Shown: piece after piece, positions 20,846 to 33,397 of the stretch
Layout of the letters: every line of letters begins with the position of its first letter
Position numbering within the stretch: the stretch's first letter is position 1
NCBI RefSeq assembly: GCF_018446385.1
Contig: NC_056004.1
Location: 29,518,492 to 29,582,491 of the forward strand
Direction of reading: 5' to 3'
Source of the DNA: Zingiber officinale
Lineage: Eukaryota > Streptophyta > Magnoliopsida > Zingiberales > Zingiberaceae
DNA length: 64,000 nt
Program-made: the position numbers and the translations under genes
The notes under the pieces: generated by a model
What the model was told of the DNA's origin: nothing
Databases searched by the model: none
What the model saw: only the letters and a program-made list of their open reading frames with translations

Positions 20846-22445
20846 ATGGCATTTGTTTATGTGACGACCCCCCTCCTCTTCCAATCCAAACTCCTCTGCC
20901 TCTCTCTCCTCTACCTCCTCACCACCCTCCCCCTCGCTCTCTACGTCTCCTTCTCCCAGTCCACCTGCCTCTTCCGATCCCCAACGCCCTTCCCGACCTC
21001 CCGTCGCTTCTCCTACCCGCCATCGTACTCCGTGCACAAGTACGCCCTCCCCACCGCCCACTCCGATTGCTCCTCCTCCTCTGTTCCCTTCTCTGGTAAG
21101 CTCTCCCTTCTGCCTCCCGTCCCACTCTCAATTCTCCGTTTCCTCCATCCGAGACTTGATTCCGATACGTTTCTCTTGATTGTTGGATAAGATTACGGCA
21201 AGGTTCTGGACGAGATCCGCGATCGCTGCCGGAATTCGACGTTCTCCCCTGTTCTGAGATATCTGGAGGGAAAAGGCGACAGCTTTTCCGGCAACTTCTC
21301 TGCCCAGAAGAGGAAGTCTTTCTTCCGTCACAGACATGGCGATCAGGTGGCGATCCCGTGCGGATTCTTGCAGGAATTCCCGGTTAAGGAATCTGGTTTG
21401 TTCCTTCTAAACGTTTGGAAGAATCCCACAATATTGGCCTCTACTTTTTTGATATTTCTATTGTTCGATCACGATGTGCTCTTGAATCCAGATAGGTTGG
21501 CCATGGAGAAATGCGACGGAGTGGTGGTCGTATCGGCAATCATGGGCGACCACGATAAAGTCCGGCAGCCAAGAGGCTTGGGATCTCACACGTTCGCATC
21601 GGTTTGCTTCTTCATGTTCATCGATCATGCCACCCGCAAAGTCCTCGTCGCCCACAACATCCTCTCCGACAAGGAAGGGGAAGTGAACATGATCGGAGTG
21701 TGGAGGATCGTGACACTCCGCGGTGGCCGATTGCCCTACGACAGCCCGGCGATGAACGGAGTGATCCCCAAGCATCTGGTGCACCGTCTCTTCCCCAATT
21801 CCAAATTCAGCGTGTGGCTCGACGCCAAGGTGCAGCTGACGGTGGATCCTCTGCTTCTGATCCACTCCCTCCTCGTATTACCAGATGCGGACACAGCGAT
21901 CCCGAAGCACCCGTTTAACACACACACCATGGAGGAGGCCGTCGCGACTGCGAGGTGGAAGAAATGGGCGGACGTCGAGTCGCTGAGGGTGCAAATGGAG
22001 ACATACTGCGAGAATGGGCTGCAGCCATGGTCGACCAGCAAGCTTCCTTACGAAACAGGTGATCACTCTGCCGTGATTGCTTCTCAATCAACAAAGAAAC
22101 CATGCACTATCTCCCTTTCCTTTTTCAGATGTTCCGGATTCTGCACTGATACTGAGGAGGCATGGATTGAGGAGCAACCTCTTCTCCTGCCTCCTCTTCA
22201 ACGAGCTAGGAGCATTCAACTACCGAGACCAACTCGCCTTCGCCTACGTTCGGGATCTCATGGTGCCCAAGATCAAGATCAACATGTTCGAATTCGAGGT
22301 CTTCGAGCACGTGACCGTGGAATACAGGCACAACCTCAGGCCGGAAGGCAGCCAACGGTCCGTCAAGATGGCTTCCTCGCGAGACGTCAAGGGCAGCAGC
22401 TGCGATGACTACCTCTTAAAGATGTGGGGAGAATCCACTGACTGA
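20846..22445 (+). CDS. TOD1: TOD1-like DUF616 protein (TOD1/MUCI70 glycosyltransferase-like domain), four exons, 445 aa
   Basis: Exons: 20846-21095, 21192-21395, 21492-22058, 22129-22445. The sum is 1338 nt with all splice phases consistent. The N-terminus carries one hydrophobic anchor (LLFQSKLLCLSLLYLLTTL, about residues 10-28, plus following residues) of a type II Golgi-like protein. The DUF616 region covers about 130-420, with conserved stretches MNGVIPKHLVHRLFPNSKFS, MEEAVATARWKKWADV, LILRRHGLRSNLFSC and FEHVTVEYRHNL. Arabidopsis TOD1 has been reported as a Golgi alkaline ceramidase affecting turgor in pollen tubes and guard cells, while related MUCI70 acts in mucilage polysaccharide synthesis, so the true activity is open. 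The N-terminal anchor motif and the neighbouring KAT gene favour TOD1 over MUCI70. A 10-codon upstream ORF (20832-20864) overlaps the start codon in another frame. Confidence 0.9.
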
Positions 22446-22562
22446 CTTTTTTTGTTTTTTAATTAGATTTGTTTGTACAAATTCTACAGAACCCAATCGT
22501 TGCTGTGGAACATAACAGGTCGCAGATTAAAGTCAATGCCCGCAGCAGTACGACATTGAGGG

Positions 22563-22829
22563 ACAGATAAACTTGAGACTTTGCAGTGGCCGGGAAGGGT
22601 TGTGTTTGGCATCTGGGGAAGGAGATATTGGTGTGCACTGCACCAGTTGAATCTACTAATTACATTATTTAAGATTTTTTTTTGGTTTTTGTTTTCTGGT
22701 TGTAGAGTTGTAGTGAGGCACAACACATAAACTAGAGACTTTGCGGTGGCCGGGAAGGGCTGTATTTGGCATCTGGGGACGGAGATATTGGTGTGAACTG
22801 CACCAGTTGAATCTACTAATTACATTGTT
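22563..22829. repeat. Two-copy direct repeat, 160-bp offset, 3' of TOD1
   Basis: 22563-22669 and 22723-22829 are about 107-bp copies. Both contain GGCCGGGAAGGG, TTTGGCATCTGGGGA and CACCAGTTGAATCTACTAAT. They differ at roughly eight positions. They begin about 118 bases after the stop codon, so at least the first copy is probably 3' UTR. Confidence 0.85.
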
Positions 22830-23782
22830 TCATTTTTTTTTTTTTTGTTTCGTAATGATGCAACAGTAGAATAGATGAGGTGAACCACATGGTGCTCGTG
22901 CTTTTGCCAGAGTTTGAAAGGTCCGAGGTTATAATCCGTGCCCTCTTATTCCTGCGTCAAAAAGTGACGTGCTCACTCCTGTCTTTCCGCTCAAAGGCAT
23001 TGAAAAAACAGAAGATAGGTCATGGTGATTTTCATTTTTTTTTCCCTCGGAGATTTTATTTTCTAAAAAAAATATTTTTTGAAGGAATTTAATCCTTACT
23101 TTCATGTGATAATCTACCATTCAACATTCGAATAATAACTCAGTTATAGGAACTTTTTTATTTTAGTAACCTAAGTATTCAGTTCTTCAAATCGGTTAAT
23201 CGACCGGCTCATTTTCATCGAAAATTTTCACTAACTAGTAGAGTAATTAGAGAAGCTTGTAGAGGTTCATCCAGGTGGCAAGCGTTCTTAGGATTATTGT
23301 CCCAATGGAGAAAATTTTCTATAGTGTATCGTAGTTGACCTTTAGATATCTCATTAACCACTTGAAATGTCTAATCACTCCACCATTGTCTCGGAGCCCC
23401 TTTTATCCCATTCTTTTTCTATAAGAGGTCATACGTTGTCTCCGCATGCCCCATGCAGCAGGTCTCACAACTATTTGTAAAAAGTTAAATCATGAAATTG
23501 AGTACCCTTGTATCCCATTCTTTTAATGTTCACACCGGACGCCACACACGGCTGGCCCACAATCATATGTAGAGAAGTAAATTACAAAACTGAATAGATC
23601 ATCACATGCGAGGGTATTTTTTCTTCGATTTCATCGGAATCAACCCTTATCCATTTCTATAAATTTACCACGTGCTAACTAACTCATCATGGGGCTCTCT
23701 TATCTCATTCTTGGAGCTTCAATTGGTTTGTCAATGACCGTAGTCACATTCATTTTGGTGATGATGATTGGTTAGATTTTGG
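22830..23782. other. Intergenic, no gene seen
   Basis: Poly-T runs and mixed sequence without a recognisable reading frame or repeat family. It ends at the target-site copy GATTTTGG (23775-23782) of the adjoining MITE. Confidence 0.5.
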
Positions 23783-24355
23783 TAGGGCTCTAAATGAACC
23801 AAGCGTTCGTGAACAAGCTTGGTGTTCAGCTTGGTAAGAACTTGTTTATGTTCATTCAATATACACAAGATTAATTAAATAAACACAACTCGTTAAACTA
23901 AACAAACAAGCTTGAACACATATGTGTTCAGTTCGATAACGTTCGTGAACAACGTTCGTGAATAATGTCCACGAACGTTCATTAATAAAACTCTTTTTCA
24001 ATATACTAAATAAATAATAAAATAAAATAAAATAAACAAATAAGTTTAAATTATCAAGTTCAATAACCAATCAAACAACTAAAGTTTTTAAACAATCAAA
24101 CAAGCTTGAATTGAGAGCCCGATAATATCTAAACAAACCAAGCTCGAACCAAGCTTGAATTGAGAGCTCGATAACATCTAAACAAGTCAAGCTCAAGTCA
24201 AGCTTCAAACAATCTCAAATTCATAAAAAATAAATCTAGCCAAACTTGAACAATCATTTCAAAAGTTTGGTTCATTTTAAACTCGACTCGGCTCGGTTAC
24301 CTTATCAAATAAGTTTGAATACCTCAAAGCTTGACTCGGCTCGTTTACAGTCTTA
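23783..24355. mobile_element. Non-autonomous hAT-type MITE, decayed, 573 bp
   Basis: The left end TAGGGCTCTAAATGA and the inverted right end TAAGACTGTAAACGA agree at 11 of 15 positions. The flanking octamers GATTTTGG and GGTTTTGG differ at one base, consistent with an 8-bp hAT target duplication. The interior repeats AAGCTTG, AACAAGCTTGG and CTCGGCTCG motifs, as does the better preserved element at 62829-63385. No transposase. Confidence 0.75.
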
Positions 24356-24485
24356 GGTTTTGGTTTAACTCTCATTTAGGTAAACACTCGACCAAGGCTC
24401 TTTGAATTAACATATACCCTTCCTACACATCTTAATTATGTTTTTTTTCTGGCTTTCTAGCAGGATCAGCTTCCTTAACAATACG

Positions 24486-24569
24486 GACTCGTGCATTTAA
24501 AACAAAACGGAGGCAATGTGCAATAGCGACTCATGCATTTGAAATAAAACAGAGGCAATGTGCAATACA
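24486..24569. repeat. 42-bp tandem duplication
   Basis: GACTCGTGCATTTAAAACAA with GGAGGCAATGTGCAATAGC (24486-24527) is followed at once by a second copy (24528-24569) with about five changes. Confidence 0.8.
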
Positions 24570-25569
24570 TAATTGAATCACTTTATAATTTTCTCATTTT
24601 AGGGAACACCATTCGGCTGCGCCGTGAATAGCGACTCGGTTGTTCCGTATCTCACAATATAATGTCCCTTTCTTTGGAAACTTTGACAAGGGAGCCTTTA
24701 AGCAAGAGAGACGACACATGCTGGCTCAGGTTGACTATGGTTTGTAGCTGGAAACCATATTGTATGCCCTGCATGATAGTTTAGAAGGAAGTACAAGAGG
24801 TACCTTTTTTCAATGAGTTTCAGTGACCTCTTAAACTCCACGAACACTATAAAATGGGTTGGCAACAACTTGAATGATCTCTCATTGCCATTTATAGATA
24901 TCAAATGGTGCCAAATTTTCCCTTGCACCCAAAGCAACCACCCTTAGACTAAGTCACTGAAGTGAGCACCACCGATGTCATGCCCACCTAATTGGTACAG
25001 CGCTACCCAAGCCAGACCTCCAACAAAGACTTAACCAGACACAAGACTCTGATGCACAAGTGTTCAGGAGTGACTTGGCTCCATTTATTATAGACTATTC
25101 ACCTTTTGGCTTTTACAACTGTTTATTAAAACGCTTCAGAACACCCACTAAATTATTATTTTGATGTATACATCTATAATTAGATGCATATGTTTTGAAA
25201 AACTTTTACTCAAAATGTTACAAACACACACACATATATATACATGTTCTTCATCAATAAATTTCCATATTTATTAATACAACCAAAATGATTTGAGCAT
25301 ATAGCAATGACATTGCAATTGCTTAGTAACTGAACGATTCAATTGAATATGATCGAAAATAAGAATGTCTAAATTTCCAGATTATTGTGAAAACAGAACC
25401 TGTTATTGGCAATGATTAGTCTTTCGCCAAAACCTGTGATGAATTGCTCTCGAATACAACAACAAAACCCTATGTTGTGATCATAGAGAACTAAGTGCTA
25501 CTGAAAAGGTACCAAATAGCAATGAGCAGAATCGAATAAATCTGTGTTGATTTTTAGAAGTTTCAGACT
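24570..25569. other. Intergenic between the 42-bp repeat and the 3' end of DTC
   Basis: No coding signal. It should contain the DTC 3' UTR. Minus-strand AATAAA-like signals occur at several places (for example near 25270 and 25085), too many to choose one. Confidence 0.4.
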
Positions 25570-28500
25570 TTATAATCCCACGGACTTTTCAAACTTCTGG
25601 ATTTGATTCAAAAATATCCAAGTCATCTGTAATATGGAAATAAACAAATAATTAGACAAGAAGCATGAAATACTGCATTTTGGGAAATGTAAAACACATT
25701 AATTGTGCCACTAAAAGTAAATAATAAATGCTTATTCAATACAAGATTGGGTAAAAAGTTTACCATGACATGAGGAGCAATCCTAACACAGTAGACAGGG
25801 AACCCAGTGTAAAACTTGAATGGACCTCCACTCTTCAAAGTCTTCATGGTGCAATCCAAGGATCCAGTGTAAGGATACTTCCCATTTGCATCTGGCTGCA
25901 TCTTCTGTATTTGTGTCTTGACATAATCAAATGGCAAACTGCAAGCGGACGCAAAGAAGCCTGAAACAGCACTTGCCCCTGCAAGTAAGGTGATATGGAA
26001 TACACACTCAATAACAAGCCTTTTAGAGTCACCAATAAACAGAAAAAAAAATGTTAACAAAATTATGTTTTTTTTCAGTTACTAGCATCTTACCGACTAC
26101 AGTGCTAATTTCACCAAAACCAAGTGAGTCCCGAAAAAGCTCAACACTCTGATCATATGATGCAAGCATACCCATGTTCAATGCCATTGCTCTCACCACT
26201 GTGGGTCCAGCACCTTTCCACAGGGACAAAACCCCTTCATCAGCAATAATACGATAAAGTGCATGAAAAGCATTTTTGTAGTTTCGTCGCTGTGCTGCAG
26301 GCAAAGTTGCATCAGCCTGCATCCGAATGAGTGCCAAATCAGCTGGGCTGCCAAAACATGCTCCAATTGCTCCAGCTGTGAGACCGATACCAGCTTTCTG
26401 AAGTAAAGGGAGGGGTTTCCCATCATTAGCCTCAATAGCTTTATTGGTTAATACCCTAGATAAAACAGAACATCAATTATTAACTGAGAAATCAACAATA
26501 CAGCATTCTTTCTAAAAATAAAGTATGTTACTAAAAGTTGCAAGTCTTTGGTATCACAGTTGATCAAAGTGTATGTGTGAAGTATCAACTGATTGTCAAT
26601 GATGCAAACTATCCTGAAAACATGCCTCCATCCATTATATAAAACACAAACTGAAGGTTGTAAAATTTTTCAAACACCAATGAAGGAATTAATGTTTTGG
26701 ACAGAACACACCAACCAGTTATCCAATGTGAAATATAGTTGTCATGGTTGAGTAAGCAAGTGTGAACAATTGAACTAAATACGACCTTAAAATTAAGAAT
26801 ACAAACCGTAATATATGATTTGCATTAGTAACAGTCTAGGTACATAGAAATCATGGTTGATTCAAGATCAATCTTCAAAGGGACAACAGGATGTAAATTT
26901 ATGTGATTTTCAGTCAAACTAGTATCCATTTGTGCATTAAGGAAAGTGAAAAACAAATACCAGGTTGAACTGGATATTAATGCAAATTTGGTAACAAATG
27001 CATTTTTCATCTTGTATATAGAGAAGAAATTATTGGCGCGTAAATGCAGATATGAAGGTCGAGTTAAAACTAAATTTCAAGATTTGATATGGAGAGAGAG
27101 AAACATCTTGTTACTTGTTGTCAGATAGCAAGTATTGTGGAACAGTTAACATAGAGACTAGCACTTGCAAGAGGTAGGCATACCTAAAAGAACCAAGTCG
27201 TGCAGTTGTATAAGTAGCTTGCCTCAGCAAACCCGCAGATAAACCCTGTACATGACAATAAATCAGAGAAGAGTGCATATCATAAAGAAACAGTAAAAAA
27301 GAATAGGATAAAAAGAAAAGAGCATCAGAATTGGTTGCAAGGAATAAGGGTATCTGTTGGACTGCGTAACCAATATAAGCTCGGTTGATGAAAAGTTTTA
27401 AGGAGAGCAATAAATCATCTTATACAATGGAAGTACTGCATGTTTAAGGAATCAATCTCTCCATTCTGAAATTTTCTCAAGTAAACTAAAAGTCAAGTTA
27501 AAACTTAAAAGGAAGCATGAGCCATGCCCAGCATGAGTCAGGTCCTTCAGGATAAAAAATAAATAATAAAAATGATGGAAAATAAATAACAATCTTAAAA
27601 TCTTAGAATTGGGACCTGTTTGGCCTAGCAAACCCAGCAAGCAAGTCATGCCTAGCCCCCAACCATGTCAATCATCGCATGACCTGACTTTCTCTTGACC
27701 CGTCACAACACGTGGGGATGTGCATCAGGCACAAACTGCAAGCCTTCCCATGTTAGGCACAGCCAGGGCTATGTACGATGACATCATGCCTAGCATTGAC
27801 CGAGCCTGATTGACACATCTTGCTGTGCTCTCTCCCTCCCGTATGTGCATATCCCAATCTTGATCAAAATATATTCTCCGTGAGACATCTCGCAAGCTAC
27901 TATCTCTTTAGCACAACCTTTGACCTAATACAAGTGTCAAGTCCTGCTAGGATGGGATGTGGATGGCTTGATCTAGTAGACGCCACAATTCACTACAATC
28001 TCCCTGTCTCCTTCTTTCTCACAAGCGCATCCAATCTTGATAGGGTTGTATCTCTTTAGATCACTTGCAAAATTTCCTCTTTCACACAAGCTTTGTCCTC
28101 AACGCAATCTAACAGCAAGAAAATCACTCCCTTGGGTAAGTATCACAGGCAAGCCAAGGGAGCAGTAGAGCCTCCTCTTTTTCATGTAAGAGCATTTTTG
28201 AGAGTTGTTGTTCCTCCACCTGTTTGCAAGTAGTAGCATAGACTTAGGGTATCCACCCTCCTTGAGTGAGTTTATCTACTCTCTTAGGTGAGTTCCTGAG
28301 ATTACCACCTTAGATGAGGTTTGGTAAGAGGTATTTTTAATGATTGTGTATTGAAAGCAGCCTTGATCTAATTGGGGTAGCAGCTGGAAGGATCATCCGG
28401 TATCTTTTTGTCGCAGATACACAATCTCCTCTTGGTAAGTACTACGTTAGATTGTGCTTTGTTCCTGAGTTAGGGCTTTTGTTAAGTATTACTTACATTT

Positions 28501-30992
28501 GATTGCAAAATACATCTCTTTACCTAGGATCTTGTGGCTAATGGTAAAGGAAGGCTTGAGAATAAAACTATCATTCCTAATCTGTTGTGATTTGAGAGTG
28601 AGATTGAATTTTAGAGGAGTTTGGCATTGCATTTGGGGGCAATGTAATAGTGAACTAGAGGTTCTCCATCAAAGTGGGTGATTCTTTCCTGTCTTCTCTT
28701 ACAAGACCTTCTGTGCATGATTAATACTAGATAAAAAATTTAAATTTCTGATTATATAATGCCATCCTGTTTTGAAAAGAAAAGATGATGTTTAAAATTT
28801 TGTGAGCTACAGGTTATCCATCAAAGTGGGTGCTTGCTTATCTTCGCTCACAAGACCTTTTTTACATGAATAATACTTGATAAATAATTGAAATTTATGA
28901 TTATATAATGCTCTCCTGTTTTGAAAGGCAGAACAAATGACGTTTAAAAGTTAAAATGGAGTGAAATTCAGATTAATAAAGAGGCTATAACTTGAGTGAA
29001 TGATAATTAATGAATCTTCTCTATTTTCATGTTATATGCTATCCAGCATGGGCATCATCCCAGGGGTTTATTTCAAAAATAGGTAACAGTTACCTTGGCC
29101 CTGCTAATTATTCAAAGATGGAAGCATGTGAATTAAAGCATAAGTTGATCAAAATTGAAGTAGAAATAATAAGAGTTTACTTGAGACTGAGGTAATTACT
29201 ATACAAAAAGAATAATAAGTGGAATGGTAAACACTGTTAATCAAACTATTAGATCAAGAGCATTGTCTCAAACTGCACAAAATGGAGCTTCAGCCTATAT
29301 GCACCCAAGCCAGTCTTTAACCCATTTATATATTCTCAGTTGTGGCTTTAGCCAAGTGCATGTCGTGGGGCCTCAACACATTTATATTCTACTATTGGGG
29401 CTTCAGCCCATGCATCAGCTAATGTAAAAGAAGACGAATTGTTGATAACCTAAAGTAGTAAATGGCAATAACATAAAGAAATAAAAAGGATAAAAATTAG
29501 GGAAGATAAAGGAGAGGGAATATATAATATAAATAAAAAATATCATAAAATTAGAGATCCCTTCAGCATGCCAAATTCATATAGATACAAAGAGATTTTG
29601 TTGATAAAGACTATTTGCAACATTCTTCCTAGTATATGTTTTCTAGTATTAGAATCAATAGTTTATGTGAACATGTTGCTTTCTTCCATTTCAGAAATGT
29701 TACTAATTTTCGCTGTCATAATTGTTCTGCTTCAGTTCTTGTTTTACCCTCCTATACTTCTTGATGAGATAATCAACTCTTACATAAAATTTTGATTTTC
29801 ATCAACTAAAAACCATGTGAGAATCCATGCCCATAGAGCTTCTGTGAAAGCATAATAAAGTTAATATTCACAAAATTTAAGATTTCTGCATCCTGTTCTC
29901 ATTTCAAAGGCTTGAATGTTCTTGCCTATGTTCTATGAAGATAAGCCGAAATATTTTTCTCTAGATGTTAACTAATCCATTCCAGCAAATGAAGTAGAGT
30001 TTTCACAATTCTCCTAATTTTTTTCCTAAGAACACTAGTTTTTGTTTCTTTAGACATTTAAAAACCATCAATATCATTGTAAACTATTTGCTTTATTGCA
30101 AGAAATGATGGATGCATAACAACTAACAATTATATTCAATTCAAGGATGTATGCTAAACTGGATTTCTCAACATCTGAAAAAAAAAAAATCAGACCTGCA
30201 CTTTTTCAGTTTAAGTAGACTTGGATTTTAGCTTTGTGACTATATCTTCCCCCAAGTGGTAAAAAAACATAAAATCTGTCATATGCCTTGTTCAACCTAA
30301 GACATTAACTAACTTTGAGTATTTAGATCCAAAGTTAAATCACATGCACGAGAGAAACAGGAAGATGAAGATAACTAAATGGTAGAATTATATAACACAA
30401 TGATTAAACTACAATCAAGGACTAACAGAATATTTTGTTTTGCTTCCGAAATATAAATATTCTAGATTCGCATTGGTAACCATTCAAATAGCATCAACCG
30501 ACTTTAAATCCTGCCGAAATCCATGAAATTTACAAAGCAACAGCAAACCCGCCTACCCCGTTAAATAAAACAAAACAGAGAATAATCGAACCTTATAAAA
30601 TGAACCGAAACCCTCGTTCGCAAGCATATTCTTTGTGATTTGTACTGCTGATCCCTGACCCAATTGGATCCTGACCTGAAATCAACTACACATAGGTCAA
30701 TGACAACCCAGAGACCAAGCACGCCTTAGCAAAGATCTCAGATCCAACAAACATCAGAGGTGAAAATCCAAAAGTTACCATCTCTCCGATTTAAATCTTT
30801 ATTTTTTTTCTATAGATCCGCAACAACAAAGGCAAAGTTTCTGGAGGAAGTTCCGTTTCCAAAACTTCTTACCTTGACCATATCGATGGGTTGGATAACG
30901 CAGGTGGCAAGCATCCCGGAGGCGCCTCCATTGACGAAGGGCTTCACGGTGCTCCAGACTCCGGTCTGCGCCTTCACCTTCGCGTCCGCCAT
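25570..30992 (-). CDS. DTC: Mitochondrial dicarboxylate/tricarboxylate carrier, six exons, 299 aa
   Basis: Minus-strand exons: 30873-30992, 30592-30675, 27184-27245, 26094-26455, 25764-25978, 25570-25626. The sum is 900 nt, all phases fit, and all introns are GT-AG. The product is an inner-membrane exchanger of the SLC25 family for malate, 2-oxoglutarate, oxaloacetate and citrate. Three mitochondrial-carrier repeats begin near residues 16, 110 and 215, with signature cores PIDMVK, PADLALIR and PFDYVK. Other family stretches are KPFVNGGASGMLATCVIQ, GLSAGLLRQATYTTARLGSF, RRNYKNAFHALYRI and GFPVYCVRIAPHVM. The length matches Arabidopsis DTC (298 aa). The intron between exons 2 and 3 is 3.3 kb and holds no recognisable gene. 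The start ATG is followed by MADAKVKAQTGVWSTVKPF, which aligns with the family N-terminus. A MITE-like element lies just upstream. Confidence 0.95.
28661..28960. repeat. Two-copy tandem duplication in DTC intron 2
   Basis: Copies starting at 28661 and 28813 (offset 152) share CCATCAAAGTGGGTG, CAAGACCTT, ATTATATAATGC and TCCTGTTTTGAAA. They have diverged at many positions. Confidence 0.75.
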
Positions 30993-31121
30993 CTCGCCTG
31001 GATCGAGAAAAAACGAGAGAGAGAGAGAGAAGCAAATCGAATGCGAAACTTTGGAAAGTTTGGTCGGGGACTGCAGCAATTTAAATAAAGCGACGAACGC
31101 CTCGAGGATCGCAAGGTCGCG

Positions 31122-31542
31122 TCATGGCAATTCTACCCGAACCCGATGGAGGATTCGACATCCGACCCGAATGGAGTAGGGTATGGAGGGACTATCAATA
31201 TCCGATACCCGACCCGAATACCCGATTAAATAATATATATACATATATTAAAAAAAAAAAAAAATTTCTAAAATCAACTTACTATTTTTTGTTGATATTA
31301 GTAGGCCTATATAGATGTTTAATCTATTTTTTTAATTATATATATATTTTTTAATAAGATGTTAATTTTAATATGTTTTTGTTTAATGATAATAGCTCGA
31401 TAGAAAGAAGAAAAATTACACGTATAAAATATATCCGGTCCTTTAATGGGTATGGGTATATCCATTGGATATCCTATACCCGATGGGTATGAGTACGGAG
31501 GATATAGAATCCGACCTGAACCCGACCCATTGCCATCCCTGT
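31122..31542. mobile_element. MITE-like element with imperfect inverted ends, upstream of DTC
   Basis: The left end ATGGCAATTCTACCCGAACC and the right end GACCCATTGCCATCCCTG share ATGGCAAT in inverted form. The interior is full of ACCCGA, GATACCCGACCCGAATACCC and GGGTATGGGTAT motifs common in plant MITEs of this kind. It also has an AT-rich centre with a 15-base A run near 31250. The left terminus seems damaged and no clean TSD is visible. It starts about 130 bp upstream of the DTC start codon. Confidence 0.5.
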
Positions 31543-33397
31543 GACTCGCGTGTTAAATGCTCGAGTCCGCACGGACTTGGCGGATGCTGGGCGCCCTATG
31601 CGGCTATGCGTACTTTTTCTTCGCTTGCCGTCAGTGTGTTAGGCAGGCAGGCAGCCCTTCACGCAAAACCACGTGAAGGCCCACCGTCCCAGTTTTCTTG
31701 GCCAGATTTATACCCGACTCCGATTTGGATTTGACGGTTTTACGTTCTTGATCGATCATTTAACTATCACTTACTGTGAACTGTTCACAGTTTTGTTCCC
31801 AGTTTATATTATTATATTAAAAAAAAAAAATTTATAAAAAAAAATAATAGAAAAAGATTTAAAATCAGTTGTCTATTTATTCCATTAAAAAATAGGGGAA
31901 TTAAAATTTACCAAGTTCTCTTATCTTTTAATCGTTTTACCTCACTTTCGTTTTTTTATCTCCATAGTATTTGTTCCTTCCATATCAAAATTTTCGATTT
32001 TATTATTGGAAAGTCATATTCCTTGGATTTTTTTTAGCTATGTTTCAATCTTTGAGTAATATTTGGATTCCTTGGAAAGTCTATTTTTTATTTGTATTTC
32101 ATAGTTTATATATTATTCTTTATAAATATCATATAAATAATTTCTAATATTATATATAATTATTAGGATTTGGATAAAAAGAATTTTAAATGAAATTAAA
32201 ATATGATAATAGAAATTTAACATTTGGTAAAAGATCTCATGCACATCTAGAGTCTAAATCAAATACAATTATGTAAATTTCAGTAATATATAAAAAAAAT
32301 TTCTCAATTAGTTTTCATTACTAATACACATAAAGATCGATTTGTTTTCATTACTAATACACATAAAGATAAAAATTTATTGATGCTAAGTTCATTTAAA
32401 ACTAATATTATATTATAAAATTCATTAAATCTAAATAAGAAATAGAATAATAAAAATTAAAAAATTGTTCAATTTTATTATTAAATACTTTTAAAATATC
32501 ATAAATACTATTATAAATATTTCATTAATAATTTATGAAAAAAATAAATATAATAATTCTTTACATGTAGCCGACCCGACAATGAATAGCCAATCTTGCA
32601 ATTGGATCAACAGATAATCGAATAATCGACTCGTTGACCGATAATAGGTCCGGAGTCCTAGCCAAGCCAACCCTACGCAATAAGACCTTAATAAGACGAA
32701 GAACATTTGAAAGTTTACAGAATAAAATAAAGTATAGTGTAATCGTAGATGAAAACTCGAAATTTAAAAAGTGAAAAGAGAAAATTTAGGAAAACAAATG
32801 TGAATTTCTGACGTACTAATGATTTCTCGTATGCACTTGTGAACACTAATGCAATGTTTACTCCAAAACACGAATGAGAAAAAGGAAAAGAATCTATGAT
32901 AGAAAATTATTCTTGAAGAAAGGGAAGAGAAAGGGTAAAAAAATCTCTTCTTTTGTATATTTATTTATCTTGTTAGAAGAAGGTGTATACATATAATGTA
33001 ATTTTGTAAATAAAAAAAAGTACATGCGTCATTTTTTTAAGTACATGGTATAATTTTATAAGTTAAAAAGGATACATACGTCATTTTTTTTAGATATATG
33101 GTATAATTTTATAAATAAAAAGGGGGTACATGCATCATTTTTTTTTCCATCCACTGTTTTCCGTCCGATTTTGAGATGATCAATTTTGACTTTTAAATCA
33201 TCCGTTAATGGATTATATTTCTTTTCCATCTAAAAATTTTAATGAAGTAAAAGATGAAAATTTTTCTACTGTGAAAATTTTTCCTTACTTTTGATTTTCA
33301 CTCTCCCAAGTAAACTATAAAACTAACCATAATAGTTCTATTATTGGAAGAGTTTGAAACTTTGGGACATCTAAAGCGTGACTCCCGGATTCGAGGG
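31543..33397. other. AT-rich intergenic region
   Basis: No gene found. It contains a duplicated 26-base block (GTTTTCATTACTAATACACA, at 32309 and again at 32344) and the minisatellite listed separately. Confidence 0.5.
32997..33145. repeat. Minisatellite, 53-bp period, about 2.5 copies
   Basis: TACATGCGTCATTTTTTT, TACATACGTCATTTTTTT and TACATGCATCATTTTTTT start at 33021, 33074 and 33127. Each of the first two is followed by GGTATAATTTTATAA. The period of 53 is exact for these anchors. Confidence 0.85.

Noticed and set aside
20810-21131. Gly/Glu/Arg-rich minus-strand ORFs
   Set aside because: They are antisense shadows of the CT-rich first exon of TOD1.
21347-22408. Single 353-codon ORF taken as an intronless gene
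   Set aside because: It reads through two introns of TOD1 and shifts frame after the third exon; the spliced model gives the conserved DUF616 sequence.
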